A DNA stretch of 64,000 nt from a candidate division SR1 bacterium. Its GTDB lineage: Bacteria; Patescibacteriota; JACMRA01. Below, piece after piece: positions 24,729 to 33,974 of the stretch. The notes beneath the pieces are model-generated. The model had not been told where the DNA came from. It saw only the letters and a list, made by a program, of their open reading frames with translations, and did no database searches. Location: NCBI GenBank assembly GCA_014377045.1, contig JACMQI010000005.1, forward strand, positions 1-64,000, read 5' to 3'. A program made the position numbers and the translations under genes. Within the stretch, counting starts at the first letter, position 1; each line of letters starts with the position of its first letter.

Positions 24729-25928
24729 ATGGCAAAAGTATTGATTATTATCATAATTTTTAGCACATTTGGAAATTTTTTGTCTAGTCTAGCAGCTAAT
24801 GCTCATGGTTTAGAAGTTGAAGAAACAGATATGGCATTTGTTCAAAACCTTAATCCAAGCGAAAGGATAGCTCAAATAAAAACAAAAACTGAAATCAAAT
24901 CAAGTCAAAATAAAGTTTTACCTTTTTCTCTTGATTTTAAAACTGCAAAACAGTTAGCTTTGGCAAATGAATCTTGGAGATTTCCTTATGTTGCAAAAAC
25001 CCGTATATACGAAACACAGGGTTATAATGGTCCGTATTCTCACCAAGGTGTAAATGCACTTGATCTCTATGCCAACGAAGGTGTTATCGTAGCCGCTAAA
25101 AGTGGAACTGTATCGCTGGTTGAGTTTGGTGGGATACACGATGGTTGGTGTAACTCCAACACAGATTGTTACAATAAGGGTGGTATCTGGCGTGGTAATA
25201 ATATCATAATTAACCATAGCGATGGTTCTAGTTCGTACTATCTTCATCTCAAGCCAGGGTCTCTTAAAGCAGGAATTAGTAATGGACAATACATAGAACA
25301 AGGCACTTCTCTTGCTATCCAAGGTTCTACAGGATATACTTGCAACATTTCATGTACCGAACCCTATTCTCATCTGCATTTTCAAGTAAATAAAAATGGT
25401 ATTTCTATTCCTACACCTTTTGATGATTGTAATTATTTAGGCAATCAATGTGACTCAAGTGGTATACCATTTCCAGATAATTTTTATAGTTCTACCAACT
25501 ATCCTCCCGGCTATTCGGTAAATATACAAGACAAAAATATCTCGCTCTACGCGGGTAATTTCAGTGCATTATTATTTGGTATCAATCGTGGTGATAGTTT
25601 ATATACTGGTGGTAAGGACGAAAATATAACTTCAAAATGGACCTGGCTTCCTTCCGGTGAAATTCGTGGTCTAAATGATTGGTGCTTATCATCAGGTGAT
25701 GGTTCAAATATAGTTGTAAGTGATTGTAATGGAAAAGATGAGCAAAAATGGATGCACACTAACAATAAAACTATAATAAATAAGCAAAATGGCCTTTGCT
25801 GGGATAGCGAGCGTGGTGACACTTATCGATCTAGAGTTTACCTTTTCAATTGTCATGGTGGAAGGAATCAACAGTGGAGGTATGGTAATGAAGGTTATCC
25901 AATAGAAAAATTAAATGAAAATCAGTAA
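24729..25928 (+). CDS. Secreted LytM (M23) peptidase fused to a ricin-type lectin domain
   Basis: 399 residues: a signal peptide (1-25), a linker, an M23 domain (about 85-235) with His105, Asp112, His173 and HLHF (His215 and His217), then a ricin-B-like beta-trefoil (about 270-390) with WCLSS, DEQKW and NQQW repeats of the QxW type. M23 enzymes cut peptide cross-links in murein; the trefoil would bind a sugar on the target surface. The pairing points to an enzyme acting outside the cell on a wall or on a glycan-coated neighbour. Several Cys could form disulfides. It overlaps the next gene by 14 bp. Confidence 0.9.
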   Translation: MAKVLIIIIIFSTFGNFLSSLAANAHGLEVEETDMAFVQNLNPSERIAQIKTKTEIKSSQNKVLPFSLDFKTAKQLALANESWRFPYVAKTRIYETQGYNGPYSHQGVNALDLYANEGVIVAAKSGTVSLVEFGGIHDGWCNSNTDCYNKGGIWRGNNIIINHSDGSSSYYLHLKPGSLKAGISNGQYIEQGTSLAIQGSTGYTCNISCTEPYSHLHFQVNKNGISIPTPFDDCNYLGNQCDSSGIPFPDNFYSSTNYPPGYSVNIQDKNISLYAGNFSALLFGINRGDSLYTGGKDENITSKWTWLPSGEIRGLNDWCLSSGDGSNIVVSDCNGKDEQKWMHTNNKTIINKQNGLCWDSERGDTYRSRVYLFNCHGGRNQQWRYGNEGYPIEKLNENQ

Positions 25929-26508
25929 TATGTTAAGAAACTTTTATATAATGTGTTTAGTATTATTAATTGGAGTAGGTAATGCTCTTATAATGCAGCA
26001 AGTACCTAACGAAAATCAAAATAGACGACCAAGTGTTTTGGGAATTATTGATATCAGCAAAATCATATCTAATAATGATCAAAAAATGCCTATTTCTGGT
26101 AAGATTAAATCCAAGCTTGAGCTAACTGCTAGTCAAACTAAGCAAATCAATAGTGTTGAAATTAATCTTCAAGGGCAGGGCTGTACTAGCAACGTAGCAC
26201 CAAATACTTGTAAATTAGTAAATAATCAAAAGTCAGGGGTGATTCTCAAAAATTGTAGCGATGAAACTTGGGATCAGTGCAACTTTTATACCTATGAGCT
26301 AGGCAAACAGGAAGAAGATATACAGTATATTTTACAAAATTATAGCGAAAATTCAGATAGGTTAGTAGATATTTTAGAATACAATACTAAAACGAATACT
26401 TTTAAACAAATAAAAACGGTTTTATATCAAGATACGTCTGACAAAAATAATGATATAGTAGAATCAAATAACAATTTTACAGCGACTATAGAGCAGTATA
26501 AAAAATAG
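25915..26508 (+). CDS. Secreted hypothetical protein coupled to the LytM-ricin gene
   Basis: 197 residues with an N-terminal signal or anchor helix (about 10-27, MCLVLLIGVGNALI). The polar extracytoplasmic part has four Cys (CTSN, TCKL, NCSDE, QCNF) that probably pair. Family not recognised. The start overlaps the end of the LytM-ricin gene by 14 bp, so translation is probably coupled and the two products may act together. Confidence 0.65.
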   Translation: MKISNMLRNFYIMCLVLLIGVGNALIMQQVPNENQNRRPSVLGIIDISKIISNNDQKMPISGKIKSKLELTASQTKQINSVEINLQGQGCTSNVAPNTCKLVNNQKSGVILKNCSDETWDQCNFYTYELGKQEEDIQYILQNYSENSDRLVDILEYNTKTNTFKQIKTVLYQDTSDKNNDIVESNNNFTATIEQYKK

Positions 26509-26564
26509 TTGACATCAATATTGATTTTTTCATAATTATTGACAGCATACGGAATTTTTATAAT
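26509..26564 (+). promoter_or_regulatory. Tandem promoters before uppP
   Basis: TTGACA at 26509-26514 with CATAAT at 26531-26536 (16 bp), and TTGACA at 26539-26544 with TATAAT at 26559-26564 (a short 14-bp spacer). The uppP ATG follows 10 bp after the second -10 box. Confidence 0.5.
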
Positions 26565-26574
26565 CATATTAGAT

Positions 26575-27405
26575 ATGAACATAATTCAGGCCATTATCCT
26601 TGGCATTGTAGAGGGACTTACTGAGTTTCTTCCTATATCTTCAACTGGACATATTATTTTAGTAGAAAAACTTTTAGGAATAGAAAAAACTAATAGCTTT
26701 TTTACTGTGGTTATTCAGTTTGGTGCTATATTAGCTGCAGTTTGGTTTTTTCGATCTCGGATAAAAGAAATTGCATTTGTAAGCTTTGGAGCAATAAAAG
26801 CCAAAAAGCAATATTCTAAGATGAATCATGAGGAAAAATACGGTATTTGGATTTTAGTTTCAATCATCCCAACACTTGTCGTAGGTTTTTTACTTAGAAA
26901 AAAAATAGATGAGTGGCAGAATTCTACAATCATTATTATAGTTTCTACCATTGTTTTTGGAATCATATTTTACGCAATTGAAAAATACCAAGCAAATCAT
27001 AAAACTATTGACACAAAAGATCTTACCTTAAAAAATTTATTGATAATGGGACTAGCTCAAGCTATAGCTGTCATTCCTGGAGTTTCCAGATCAGGATCAA
27101 CTATTGCAGGAGGTTTGACACAAAAAATATCTATAAAAGACGCTGTTGAGTTATCTTTTATCATGGGTATTCCTGTCATTCTAATTGCTAGTCTTTATAA
27201 AATTGTTACTGGCTTAGATGGTCTGTCTTTTGATATCGTCATAATGACAATTATTGGTACATTGACATCTTTTTGTGTAGGACTTTGGTCCATAAGATTG
27301 ACTCTGGGAGTACTTGTAAAGCATGGTTTTTTTCCTTTTATGCTATACCGTCTTGGTTTAGGAATTGTACTAAGTTGCTTTGTATATCTGGGTATATTTA
27401 GATAA
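26575..27405 (+). CDS. uppP: Undecaprenyl-diphosphatase (BacA type)
   Basis: Dephosphorylates undecaprenyl diphosphate so the lipid carrier of wall synthesis can be reused. At 276 residues with about eight membrane helices it is normal for the family. Both signature motifs are present: EGLTEFLPISSTGH (13-26) and PGVSRSGST in the second half. I start at 26575 (MNIIQAIILGIVEG) because it matches the family and lies 10 bp after a TATAAT; the upstream in-frame TTG at 26539 would place the promoter inside the gene. It is followed 14 bp later by a membrane gene, probably in the same operon. Confidence 0.95.
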   Translation: MNIIQAIILGIVEGLTEFLPISSTGHIILVEKLLGIEKTNSFFTVVIQFGAILAAVWFFRSRIKEIAFVSFGAIKAKKQYSKMNHEEKYGIWILVSIIPTLVVGFLLRKKIDEWQNSTIIIIVSTIVFGIIFYAIEKYQANHKTIDTKDLTLKNLLIMGLAQAIAVIPGVSRSGSTIAGGLTQKISIKDAVELSFIMGIPVILIASLYKIVTGLDGLSFDIVIMTIIGTLTSFCVGLWSIRLTLGVLVKHGFFPFMLYRLGLGIVLSCFVYLGIFR

Positions 27406-27419
27406 TAATTTTTCGATAT

Positions 27420-28265
27420 ATGATTAAAAATAATAAACTAAATCAACTTCTACCATTAGTACTTGCTATAGTAACATTTTTTGGAGTTACTATTCTTTTC
27501 TATATATCAATTAAAGCGTTAAATCTTTTCCCAGGCGAAAAAATAGGCACTGATATTCGGATAGTCGATATTCTAATCGGTCTTACTATTTATCTAAAGA
27601 CAAGTATTGATTTTGCTATTTTTATTGGCTCTTTGATGAAAACTTATCCAGGCGTTAAAAATCGTATTGCTATAGAAGTTGGAACGGCAGTAGGTAATAT
27701 GGCTGGAACTATAGCTGTTATGATAGTCTGGTACTTCTTTAAAGAAATAAAAATACTTCTTGGTCTTATGGTTTTACTTGCTTCACTTGTCTTATTTAGG
27801 CTAGCAGAGAGCAGTGTAGAGCATATTGTAGATACTCATGATGATGGACATGAAAATCAAGATAATCAAATTTTTATTTCAATTGCAAGAAAAATAATAT
27901 CGTTTATAAAACCAATAAATACATTTTTAGCTCCAGTATTAGACAAAATAATACCACATTTTGGGACAAATACAGTTGCTAAAAAAACGGTCCTTGGCTT
28001 ACTTGGAGTTTCATTTTCTATACCATTTATACTGGGTTTAGATGATTTTGCTGGATATGTACCTTTGTTTAATGTAGTAAATATATTTGGCTTTGGTATT
28101 GGTGTATTTTTAGGTCACGCAATTTTAAATATTTTACTCTTTATCAATCCAACAGTAACTATTAAAATCGTAAAGAATCCAGTTATTTCAATTATTGGTG
28201 CCATAGCTTTTGTTGGCCTAGCTTGTTGGGGATTGTATGAAGTAGTCCATATATTTCTTGGCTAA
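27420..28265 (+). CDS. Multi-pass membrane protein, possible TerC/LysE-type transporter
   Basis: 281 residues with about seven predicted membrane helices and a His/Asp-rich loop near the middle (HIVDTHDDGHENQD), which might bind metal. Intramembrane acidic residues (VDILIGLTIYLKTSIDFA in the first half, LGLDDFAGYVPL in the second) give a pseudo-twofold look reminiscent of TerC or LysE superfamily exporters. I cannot assign a family firmly. It is 14 bp behind uppP and probably co-transcribed. Confidence 0.6.
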   Translation: MIKNNKLNQLLPLVLAIVTFFGVTILFYISIKALNLFPGEKIGTDIRIVDILIGLTIYLKTSIDFAIFIGSLMKTYPGVKNRIAIEVGTAVGNMAGTIAVMIVWYFFKEIKILLGLMVLLASLVLFRLAESSVEHIVDTHDDGHENQDNQIFISIARKIISFIKPINTFLAPVLDKIIPHFGTNTVAKKTVLGLLGVSFSIPFILGLDDFAGYVPLFNVVNIFGFGIGVFLGHAILNILLFINPTVTIKIVKNPVISIIGAIAFVGLACWGLYEVVHIFLG

Positions 28266-28366
28266 TTAGTACACTATTGTTTGTTAAAAATTAACTTATT
28301 GACACTTTTAGTGAATTATCCAAATACTTATTTAGCTTCAAAATCTATTTGATTTTTTCATGTTAT

Positions 28367-29542
28367 ATGCATTCTTATTTCACCCATAAAATAAACAATA
28401 ATAGGAAATTTGTAAGCATTCTATTAGTTTTTTCTATAATTTTCTTTAGTATAAGTATAGTATATGTCGTAAAAAAGTCATACCAAAATGCTAAAAGTGC
28501 AGTACCTGGAATTGTAGAAAGCTCATATAATCATCAATTTTACAAGTTTTCATCGCAAAAATTTGTTTCAAGAGGTATTATGCTGTATGCTCAAAGTATA
28601 ATAAAGCAAGAAACAGCAACTCTACCTGAAATTTCTCGATTTTATGCGTATGTTAGTATTACTTTTTTTGATACTTACGAAATAAACGAAAATATGGAAG
28701 CTTCTCTCGTTGCTGTTAGAAAAGTTATCAATACCTTATATCCCAAATATCAGCAGATAACCGATAATGTAATTCAGGTTTTTTCTAAAACACTACTTCC
28801 TCTTCAAATAAACGGTAAAGAAGGTGATACTTTAGATGGTATTTTGAAATGGTTAAATAGCGATAGGCCTTTAAGTATACCATCTGAAGCAACAGTAAAC
28901 AAAGTAGGATGGGAAAATATACCAATGAATAAACTGGATTCACCAACTGCGGGTACTTGGAAACATTGGATACTAAAAGATAATATTAATTTAGATTTTA
29001 TGGATCAACCAGCTGAAAAAAATGGACGGTATGATGAAGAATTAAAAAACTTAAAAAACAGCATTAAGATACTAACACAACTACAAAAAAACACTTCTTT
29101 ATTTTGGCTAGATAATAAAGCAGTCGTAGGAATCTGGCAAGACCGTCTATACGATGAAGTAGATAATTCAAAAATGAGCGAAATACAGTTTGCAAAAATG
29201 CAAAAAAATTTGGCCTTAGCTCTAGCTGATACTGTGATTGAGATTTGGAAAGTGAAATACATATACTGGTCACCACCACTTCGATATACAAACTCTGAAC
29301 TTGCTAATAATTCATTTATGTCTACTAGTCCTAGATTTGTTAGTGAGTTTGCAGCTGTTGGAGCTGTAGCAAGTGAGTTTTTAGCATCTAATTTACCTGA
29401 TCAGAAAGAGGTTTTTATTCAAGACTCAAAAGATGCTCGTGATAGCGGTAAATGGGGAGGTGTATTTCTTGATAGTGATAATCAATCTGGGTATGTTCTT
29501 GGTCAAAAAATAGCAAATGAAATACTTCCAAAATTAAATTAA
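28367..29542 (+). CDS. Vanadium haloperoxidase/PAP2-like membrane-anchored protein, catalytic motif altered
   Basis: I start at ATG 28367 (MHSYFTHK, 391 residues); a TTG lies 18 bp upstream. One N-terminal anchor helix (about 17-38) leads to an external helical domain. FWLDNKAVVGIW, LALADTVIEIWKVKYIYWSPPLRYT and the final ARDSGKWGGVFLDSDNQSGYVLGQKIA follow the vanadium-dependent haloperoxidase pattern. Where that family has PSGH with the catalytic His, this protein has PRFVSEF, so halide oxidation or phosphatase activity is doubtful. TTGACA lies at 28299. The family call rests on motif order only. Confidence 0.6.
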   Translation: MHSYFTHKINNNRKFVSILLVFSIIFFSISIVYVVKKSYQNAKSAVPGIVESSYNHQFYKFSSQKFVSRGIMLYAQSIIKQETATLPEISRFYAYVSITFFDTYEINENMEASLVAVRKVINTLYPKYQQITDNVIQVFSKTLLPLQINGKEGDTLDGILKWLNSDRPLSIPSEATVNKVGWENIPMNKLDSPTAGTWKHWILKDNINLDFMDQPAEKNGRYDEELKNLKNSIKILTQLQKNTSLFWLDNKAVVGIWQDRLYDEVDNSKMSEIQFAKMQKNLALALADTVIEIWKVKYIYWSPPLRYTNSELANNSFMSTSPRFVSEFAAVGAVASEFLASNLPDQKEVFIQDSKDARDSGKWGGVFLDSDNQSGYVLGQKIANEILPKLN

Positions 29543-29556
29543 ACTCTATTCATCTT

Positions 29557-30300
29557 ATGTTTGCTCGTTTAAATTGTATTATTAAAAATAAATATATTCG
29601 CTTTATAGCAGTAATTGCCTTAGTATTAGGACTAATTTTTGTCATATGGTCGTTGATTCCTATTAATCCTATTCAAAAAGATTTAGATGAAATTTTAGAT
29701 GATAAGTCTTTTGTTGTAGAAGACAAGAATGAATATATCGTGTTAAAAAATAAAAATAATACTAGAAAAGTAGGGCTTATTTTTTATCCTGGAGCTAAAG
29801 TTGATTCAAGGGCATATTTGTATAAGCTCTCTTCACTCGCGAGGCAATATAATTTGGCAATTTATATAGCTAAGCCTGCCTTACATTATGCCTTTACAGA
29901 TATAAATGGAGCAAAAAAGATAGTTGACGATAACAGTGATATTAAGAGCTGGGCAATTGGAGGGCATTCGCTAGGTGGGGCAATGGCGTGCACATATATT
30001 AAAAATCAGAATACGATAAAGTATCTTGTACTTGTAGGTGCGTATTGTATCGACGATATAAGCAAAACTGATAAGAAAGTTTTGAGTATTAAGGGTAGCG
30101 AGGATGGCTTAGTTACAGATATGAAAATTGATAAATATAAAATAAATTTACCTTCTAATGCTCAATTTGAAACTATAGAGGGTATGAATCATGCTCAAGC
30201 AGGCAATTATGGCGATCAGATAGGTGATAATTTAGCAAAAAGTTCAGATACATTTACTCGGTTGAGACTAGTAGGTATTATAAATAATTTTTTAAAATAA
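29557..30300 (+). CDS. Membrane-anchored alpha/beta hydrolase
   Basis: 247 residues: an N-terminal transmembrane helix (about 16-34) and an external alpha/beta hydrolase domain. The catalytic triad can be placed as Ser138 in GGHSLGG, Asp183 in GSEDGLV and His212 in EGMNHAQ, the usual order. The lack of a lid insertion suggests a small-substrate esterase or lipase-like enzyme; the substrate is unknown. It lies 14 bp after the haloperoxidase-like gene, likely in one operon. Confidence 0.85.
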   Translation: MFARLNCIIKNKYIRFIAVIALVLGLIFVIWSLIPINPIQKDLDEILDDKSFVVEDKNEYIVLKNKNNTRKVGLIFYPGAKVDSRAYLYKLSSLARQYNLAIYIAKPALHYAFTDINGAKKIVDDNSDIKSWAIGGHSLGGAMACTYIKNQNTIKYLVLVGAYCIDDISKTDKKVLSIKGSEDGLVTDMKIDKYKINLPSNAQFETIEGMNHAQAGNYGDQIGDNLAKSSDTFTRLRLVGIINNFLK

Positions 30301-30368
30301 AATATCGTTATTTATTTTAGTTTTCGATTGTAATAAAATTCTTATTTAAAAATAGTTTAGGTTATATT

Positions 30369-32447
30369 TTAATTGTCACGTCCTCCAGTCCTAATTAGTC
30401 CTAATGAGGTAGGCGAAGAAGTCACAGGATCATTACCACCAAATCCAAAAGGAGGTTTGACACCAATTTTACTTGGACTGATTGGTGTAGTGTTAGGGTC
30501 AGTAGAATTTACAGGTGTTAGTTGAGGAGTATTTACTGAATCTCCACCTCCAAATCCACCCGGGATAGCAGGAATAGTATATGTTTGAGCTTTTGTATAA
30601 TCTTGATTTTCTGTCACATTTGCATCACTCCAAGTTTCACTACCAGTTGGAAAAGCTGTCCAGTTATTAAAGTTATCTACTGCTTTAGCATAATAATAAA
30701 CTGTAGTTCCAGGATCAACTGCAGGAATAGTAGACGTATAATTTGTACCATTAAAATTTGTTGGAATGGTAGCCCAAGATTGTCCTTTATTTATGGTGTA
30801 GACTACTTCAACTTTTTTTATACCAGAACCTGCAAAGTTTATGCTAAGATAAGGTGTAGATAGATCACTAACTCCAGAAATAGTTACAGTAGATGAATTG
30901 TCGGGGTTTACACTATGTACTTTATCTCCAATTATAGGTTTTTTCCAGTCACCAAATGGTATATCATTATCTCCAGAAAAACATGGTTTATAGGGTGCGT
31001 TTACTGCTTCTAGCCAAGCTTGTTGACCGGCAGTATCATCCCAAAGTTTTTCATTTAATACGTCCCAATACTCTTTAGTAGCCTGTGAAAAGTTTGCCTT
31101 AGAAAATACATTTTTGTCAGCTGTTTCTTTGACGTAAAAGCTTTCTGGATTTGCACCGAATGTACTATAAAACCAAATACTTTTCAAAACTCCTGCAAGT
31201 AATTCACGTCCACCTGTATGTTTGAATGCTTGGGACAGCTGATTATCAGTAAAAGAAGAAGCAGATTTAATTCCATAATTATTATTGCTATTTTGCGTAA
31301 TCAGCGGATCCCATCCAAAATCCCACCACTGCGATTTTACTTCATTATTTGGTGAATTTATACCAGCGTCTTTTGCAAAGATAGTACCGCGAGGTAAAGC
31401 AGCTGTATAAGTCTTTTCTTGTAGTGCAAAAGTGCTTTCTTCAAATGGTATGTTAGGTACTGAACCAGTTCCTAATTGAGAATTTGCAAATGGTATAGCA
31501 CCTTTTTTAGACCCATCGTTGTTTTTTGTGCCGTCACCATCCCTATATATATTATCTCCAGTTATCTCTGATAGCACAAATCCTAAAGCTGGATAATATA
31601 AGTCTCGTCCAGCACCTGAAGTAAGCTTTGGACTATATTTTTCGTCAATTTTTACTGCATTACTTGTTCTCCAGTTCCACCAGCGAAGAGCAGCATTTAC
31701 ATAGGGTTGATATTCGTCCAAAGGTAGATCAGCTTTTTTCATCGCCAGTGCAAGTTCTGCAAATGTCCAAGTTAGACTACTCTCGCTTCGATAAGTTTCA
31801 CTAGTATTTACTGGATTTGAATCGTCAAATTTTTTGCTTCCATTAGCAGACACTACACCCCAATAAAAAAGTGTATTTGGATTAAAAGTATCTGCCTGAT
31901 CTTGAGGGGATTGATTCAAGTTTTTATCAGTTATACTTTGAGGGATTTCCATTTTACTAATTGCAAAGTCTGCACAAATTTTAGCCTTTTTTAGTAGTTC
32001 GTTTGATGAATTTACCTTCAAATCACTTGGCAAAAGATTATTTATACCATCTAAACCATTTTCTTTAGTTCTTAATGCCTCATTGATAAAATACCTTATA
32101 CAAGTTGCTTGGCCTACTTGAGTTTTATCAGTTCCGCTAAGTGTATTTGCTTTGTACGCCCAAACTTCACCTGGAATAATGCTGTCAATTTTAGCACCAT
32201 CTTTATTTACTGCAAGATACATTCCACCATTGTCATAGTCTAGAGCATGTTGTAAAATAAATGCAGACTCTCTATTATAAAAGTAATTTGGAGATTTTTC
32301 ACTAAGAGTATTAGTATCTTGTGCCATTATTCCTATAGGTCTTATTCTATAGAGAAATGATAACCCTAAGGTGAGTATCAAGACAAAAGTTATCGTTTTT
32401 ATAACATTTTGTGTAGTCAGGTTGGTTGAGCTTTTAGTATTAGCCAT
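30369..32447 (-). CDS. Large secreted protein, possible six-hairpin glycosidase with C-terminal Ig-like domain
   Basis: 692 residues. A signal or anchor helix lies at about 18-38. Residues 55-480 are Trp- and Tyr-rich and helical, with LQHALDYDNGGMYLAVNKDG near the start and repeated WWNWRTS, QWWDFGWDPL and SIWFYSTFG segments, which suggests an (alpha/alpha)6 barrel as in glycosidases or epimerases. From about 510 to 600 comes a beta-sandwich of fibronectin/Ig type (KKVEVVYTINKGQSW, GTTVYYYAKAVDNFNNW). The last 90 residues are a Pro/Gly/Thr-rich tail with FGGGD and FGFGGND. Catalytic residues cannot be pinned down. Confidence 0.6.
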   Translation of the reverse strand: MANTKSSTNLTTQNVIKTITFVLILTLGLSFLYRIRPIGIMAQDTNTLSEKSPNYFYNRESAFILQHALDYDNGGMYLAVNKDGAKIDSIIPGEVWAYKANTLSGTDKTQVGQATCIRYFINEALRTKENGLDGINNLLPSDLKVNSSNELLKKAKICADFAISKMEIPQSITDKNLNQSPQDQADTFNPNTLFYWGVVSANGSKKFDDSNPVNTSETYRSESSLTWTFAELALAMKKADLPLDEYQPYVNAALRWWNWRTSNAVKIDEKYSPKLTSGAGRDLYYPALGFVLSEITGDNIYRDGDGTKNNDGSKKGAIPFANSQLGTGSVPNIPFEESTFALQEKTYTAALPRGTIFAKDAGINSPNNEVKSQWWDFGWDPLITQNSNNNYGIKSASSFTDNQLSQAFKHTGGRELLAGVLKSIWFYSTFGANPESFYVKETADKNVFSKANFSQATKEYWDVLNEKLWDDTAGQQAWLEAVNAPYKPCFSGDNDIPFGDWKKPIIGDKVHSVNPDNSSTVTISGVSDLSTPYLSINFAGSGIKKVEVVYTINKGQSWATIPTNFNGTNYTSTIPAVDPGTTVYYYAKAVDNFNNWTAFPTGSETWSDANVTENQDYTKAQTYTIPAIPGGFGGGDSVNTPQLTPVNSTDPNTTPISPSKIGVKPPFGFGGNDPVTSSPTSLGLIRTGGRDN

Positions 32448-32575
32448 AACGATTAATATTATTAATATATAAGAAAGTAACTATTAATATCTAGTTATCC
32501 CAATACTGTAGAAAACACTATACATTGTCAAGTTAAGATTGACATATTTACAATTAATAATGTAATATTCCAGAT

Positions 32576-33052
32576 ATGCTAAGTAAATCTATAATTGATT
32601 ATTTTAAGCTTTTCCTTGTATACTTACAAGTAGTTGTGCAATCATTAATTGCTAATATTACTTTGTTTTTGATTAGTAAAAAATTGGGCGGATTTAATGA
32701 TTCTATCGTTACCCCACGTGGACAATCTATAAATCTACTTGGTATTATTACACCTACTGTGATATATCCTATTTTTGGAGTGCTAGTGTTTATCTTTTTA
32801 GTCAAATTTACCTCTAAATCTTTGAAATATTTTAAAATAGCTGGATATGGATTTCTTTTAATCGCTTTCGCTGGTCCCTTAGGCCTTGAAAATGCACTAT
32901 TATCTGACAAAATTATTTTAGAAATAATGCACCTGATAGTTGGAGTTCAGTTTATAGAGTTTGTTTCCTGCTCATATGGCAAGATTGTATTAGAATCAAA
33001 TCAAACTCCTAAGTCAGATAAAGTTAAAAAACCGCAGACTGTAAACTTATAA
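32576..33052 (+). CDS. Four-helix membrane protein, DUF6069-like
   Basis: 158 residues with four predicted membrane helices and a Lys-rich tail. The layout (helix, PRGQSINLLGIITPTVIYPIFGVLVF, helix, AFAGPLGLEN, helix ending MHLIVGVQF) resembles the DUF6069 group of small membrane proteins. Function unknown. It is divergent from the large secreted protein gene, with a 128-bp AT-rich intergenic region containing the promoters of both. Confidence 0.5.
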   Translation: MLSKSIIDYFKLFLVYLQVVVQSLIANITLFLISKKLGGFNDSIVTPRGQSINLLGIITPTVIYPIFGVLVFIFLVKFTSKSLKYFKIAGYGFLLIAFAGPLGLENALLSDKIILEIMHLIVGVQFIEFVSCSYGKIVLESNQTPKSDKVKKPQTVNL

Positions 33053-33133
33053 AGCATATTTGATAAAATCTTGCTTTTCTCTTAATTTAGTTTTTATATA
33101 AGACAATATTTTATACTAAATACTGATTATACG

Positions 33134-33948
33134 GTACTAATATATTATAAATACTTTCCTATAATAAATCCTGAATTGGAGATTACAAAGCACAGGTTTT
33201 TATGCCAAAGTTTAATCTAAAAAAATGTGTTTTGATTGCTAAAGACGGTATAAACATTGTAGTAGAAGGTGAAGATACCGACTTAGAGTCACATAAAAAG
33301 TTACAAAAAGGTGAATTTTATCAAAATATATATTTTAAAAAGTCGAAAGGCACAGGTAAATCTTTTTCTAATCTCCAAGTTTGCTTTCACGATGAGATTG
33401 GAACACTTGTTGGAGTTATAGGTGAATATATCACGTCAAAAGAATTACACTCACTCTTTGATAATACTCAAAAGTTTTACATTATTGATATTCACAATGA
33501 CTACAAAAGTAGTGCAGGGTATTTCCAAAGCTCTATTTTATTTAAAAAATTTCATAATTTTCATGGCTTACCAAAAGTATTACTTGAAATAGAGCATTTA
33601 AAAAATAAAAAAATTATTACTGTATGTGCCAGTGGAGTAAGGTATGAAGAACAGGTGGTTTTTTTTGATACAACATAGCTTTACTTATTTTAACACCTCA
33701 AAGATGATATTATTGAGCATATGTAACAAAACCAAAATAAAGATTTTCTTGGGAAGTTATTTGTTTTTAACAACAGAGTCGTAATTGATTTTAACACAGT
33801 ATCTAAAAATCACCAGATTATCGGTAAATGTACCAAGTGCAGTAAAACTAGCGAACGATTTGTAGATCACTGTGACACCGGTGATAAAAGAAAGTTCCTG
33901 ATTGTTTGTGAAGAGTGTGTTGAGAATGGTATGGTAGTTATAGATTAG
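33134..33948 (+). pseudogene. trhO: Decayed trhO (tRNA uridine 5-hydroxylation, rhodanese-type) gene
   Basis: Pieces in order match TrhO/UPF0176. About 33134-33206 reads VLIYYKYFPIINPEL (N-terminus, another frame, no start codon visible). After a frameshift near 33215-33220, the frame at 33202 gives CVLIAKDGIN, the rhodanese part IDIHNDYKSSAGYF and CASGVRYEEQ, and stops at TAG 33676-33678. The same frame continues past TAA codons to GKLFVFNNRVVID and a zinc-ribbon tail with CTKC and CEEC, ending at TAG 33946-33948. Active-site motifs are also eroded (DxRNxYE became DIHNDYK; the second Cys of CxGGIRC became Tyr). The only intact ORF is 158 residues. Clearly a pseudogene. Confidence 0.8.
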
Positions 33949-33974
33949 ATCAAAACAAAACTATTGTTTAGATT

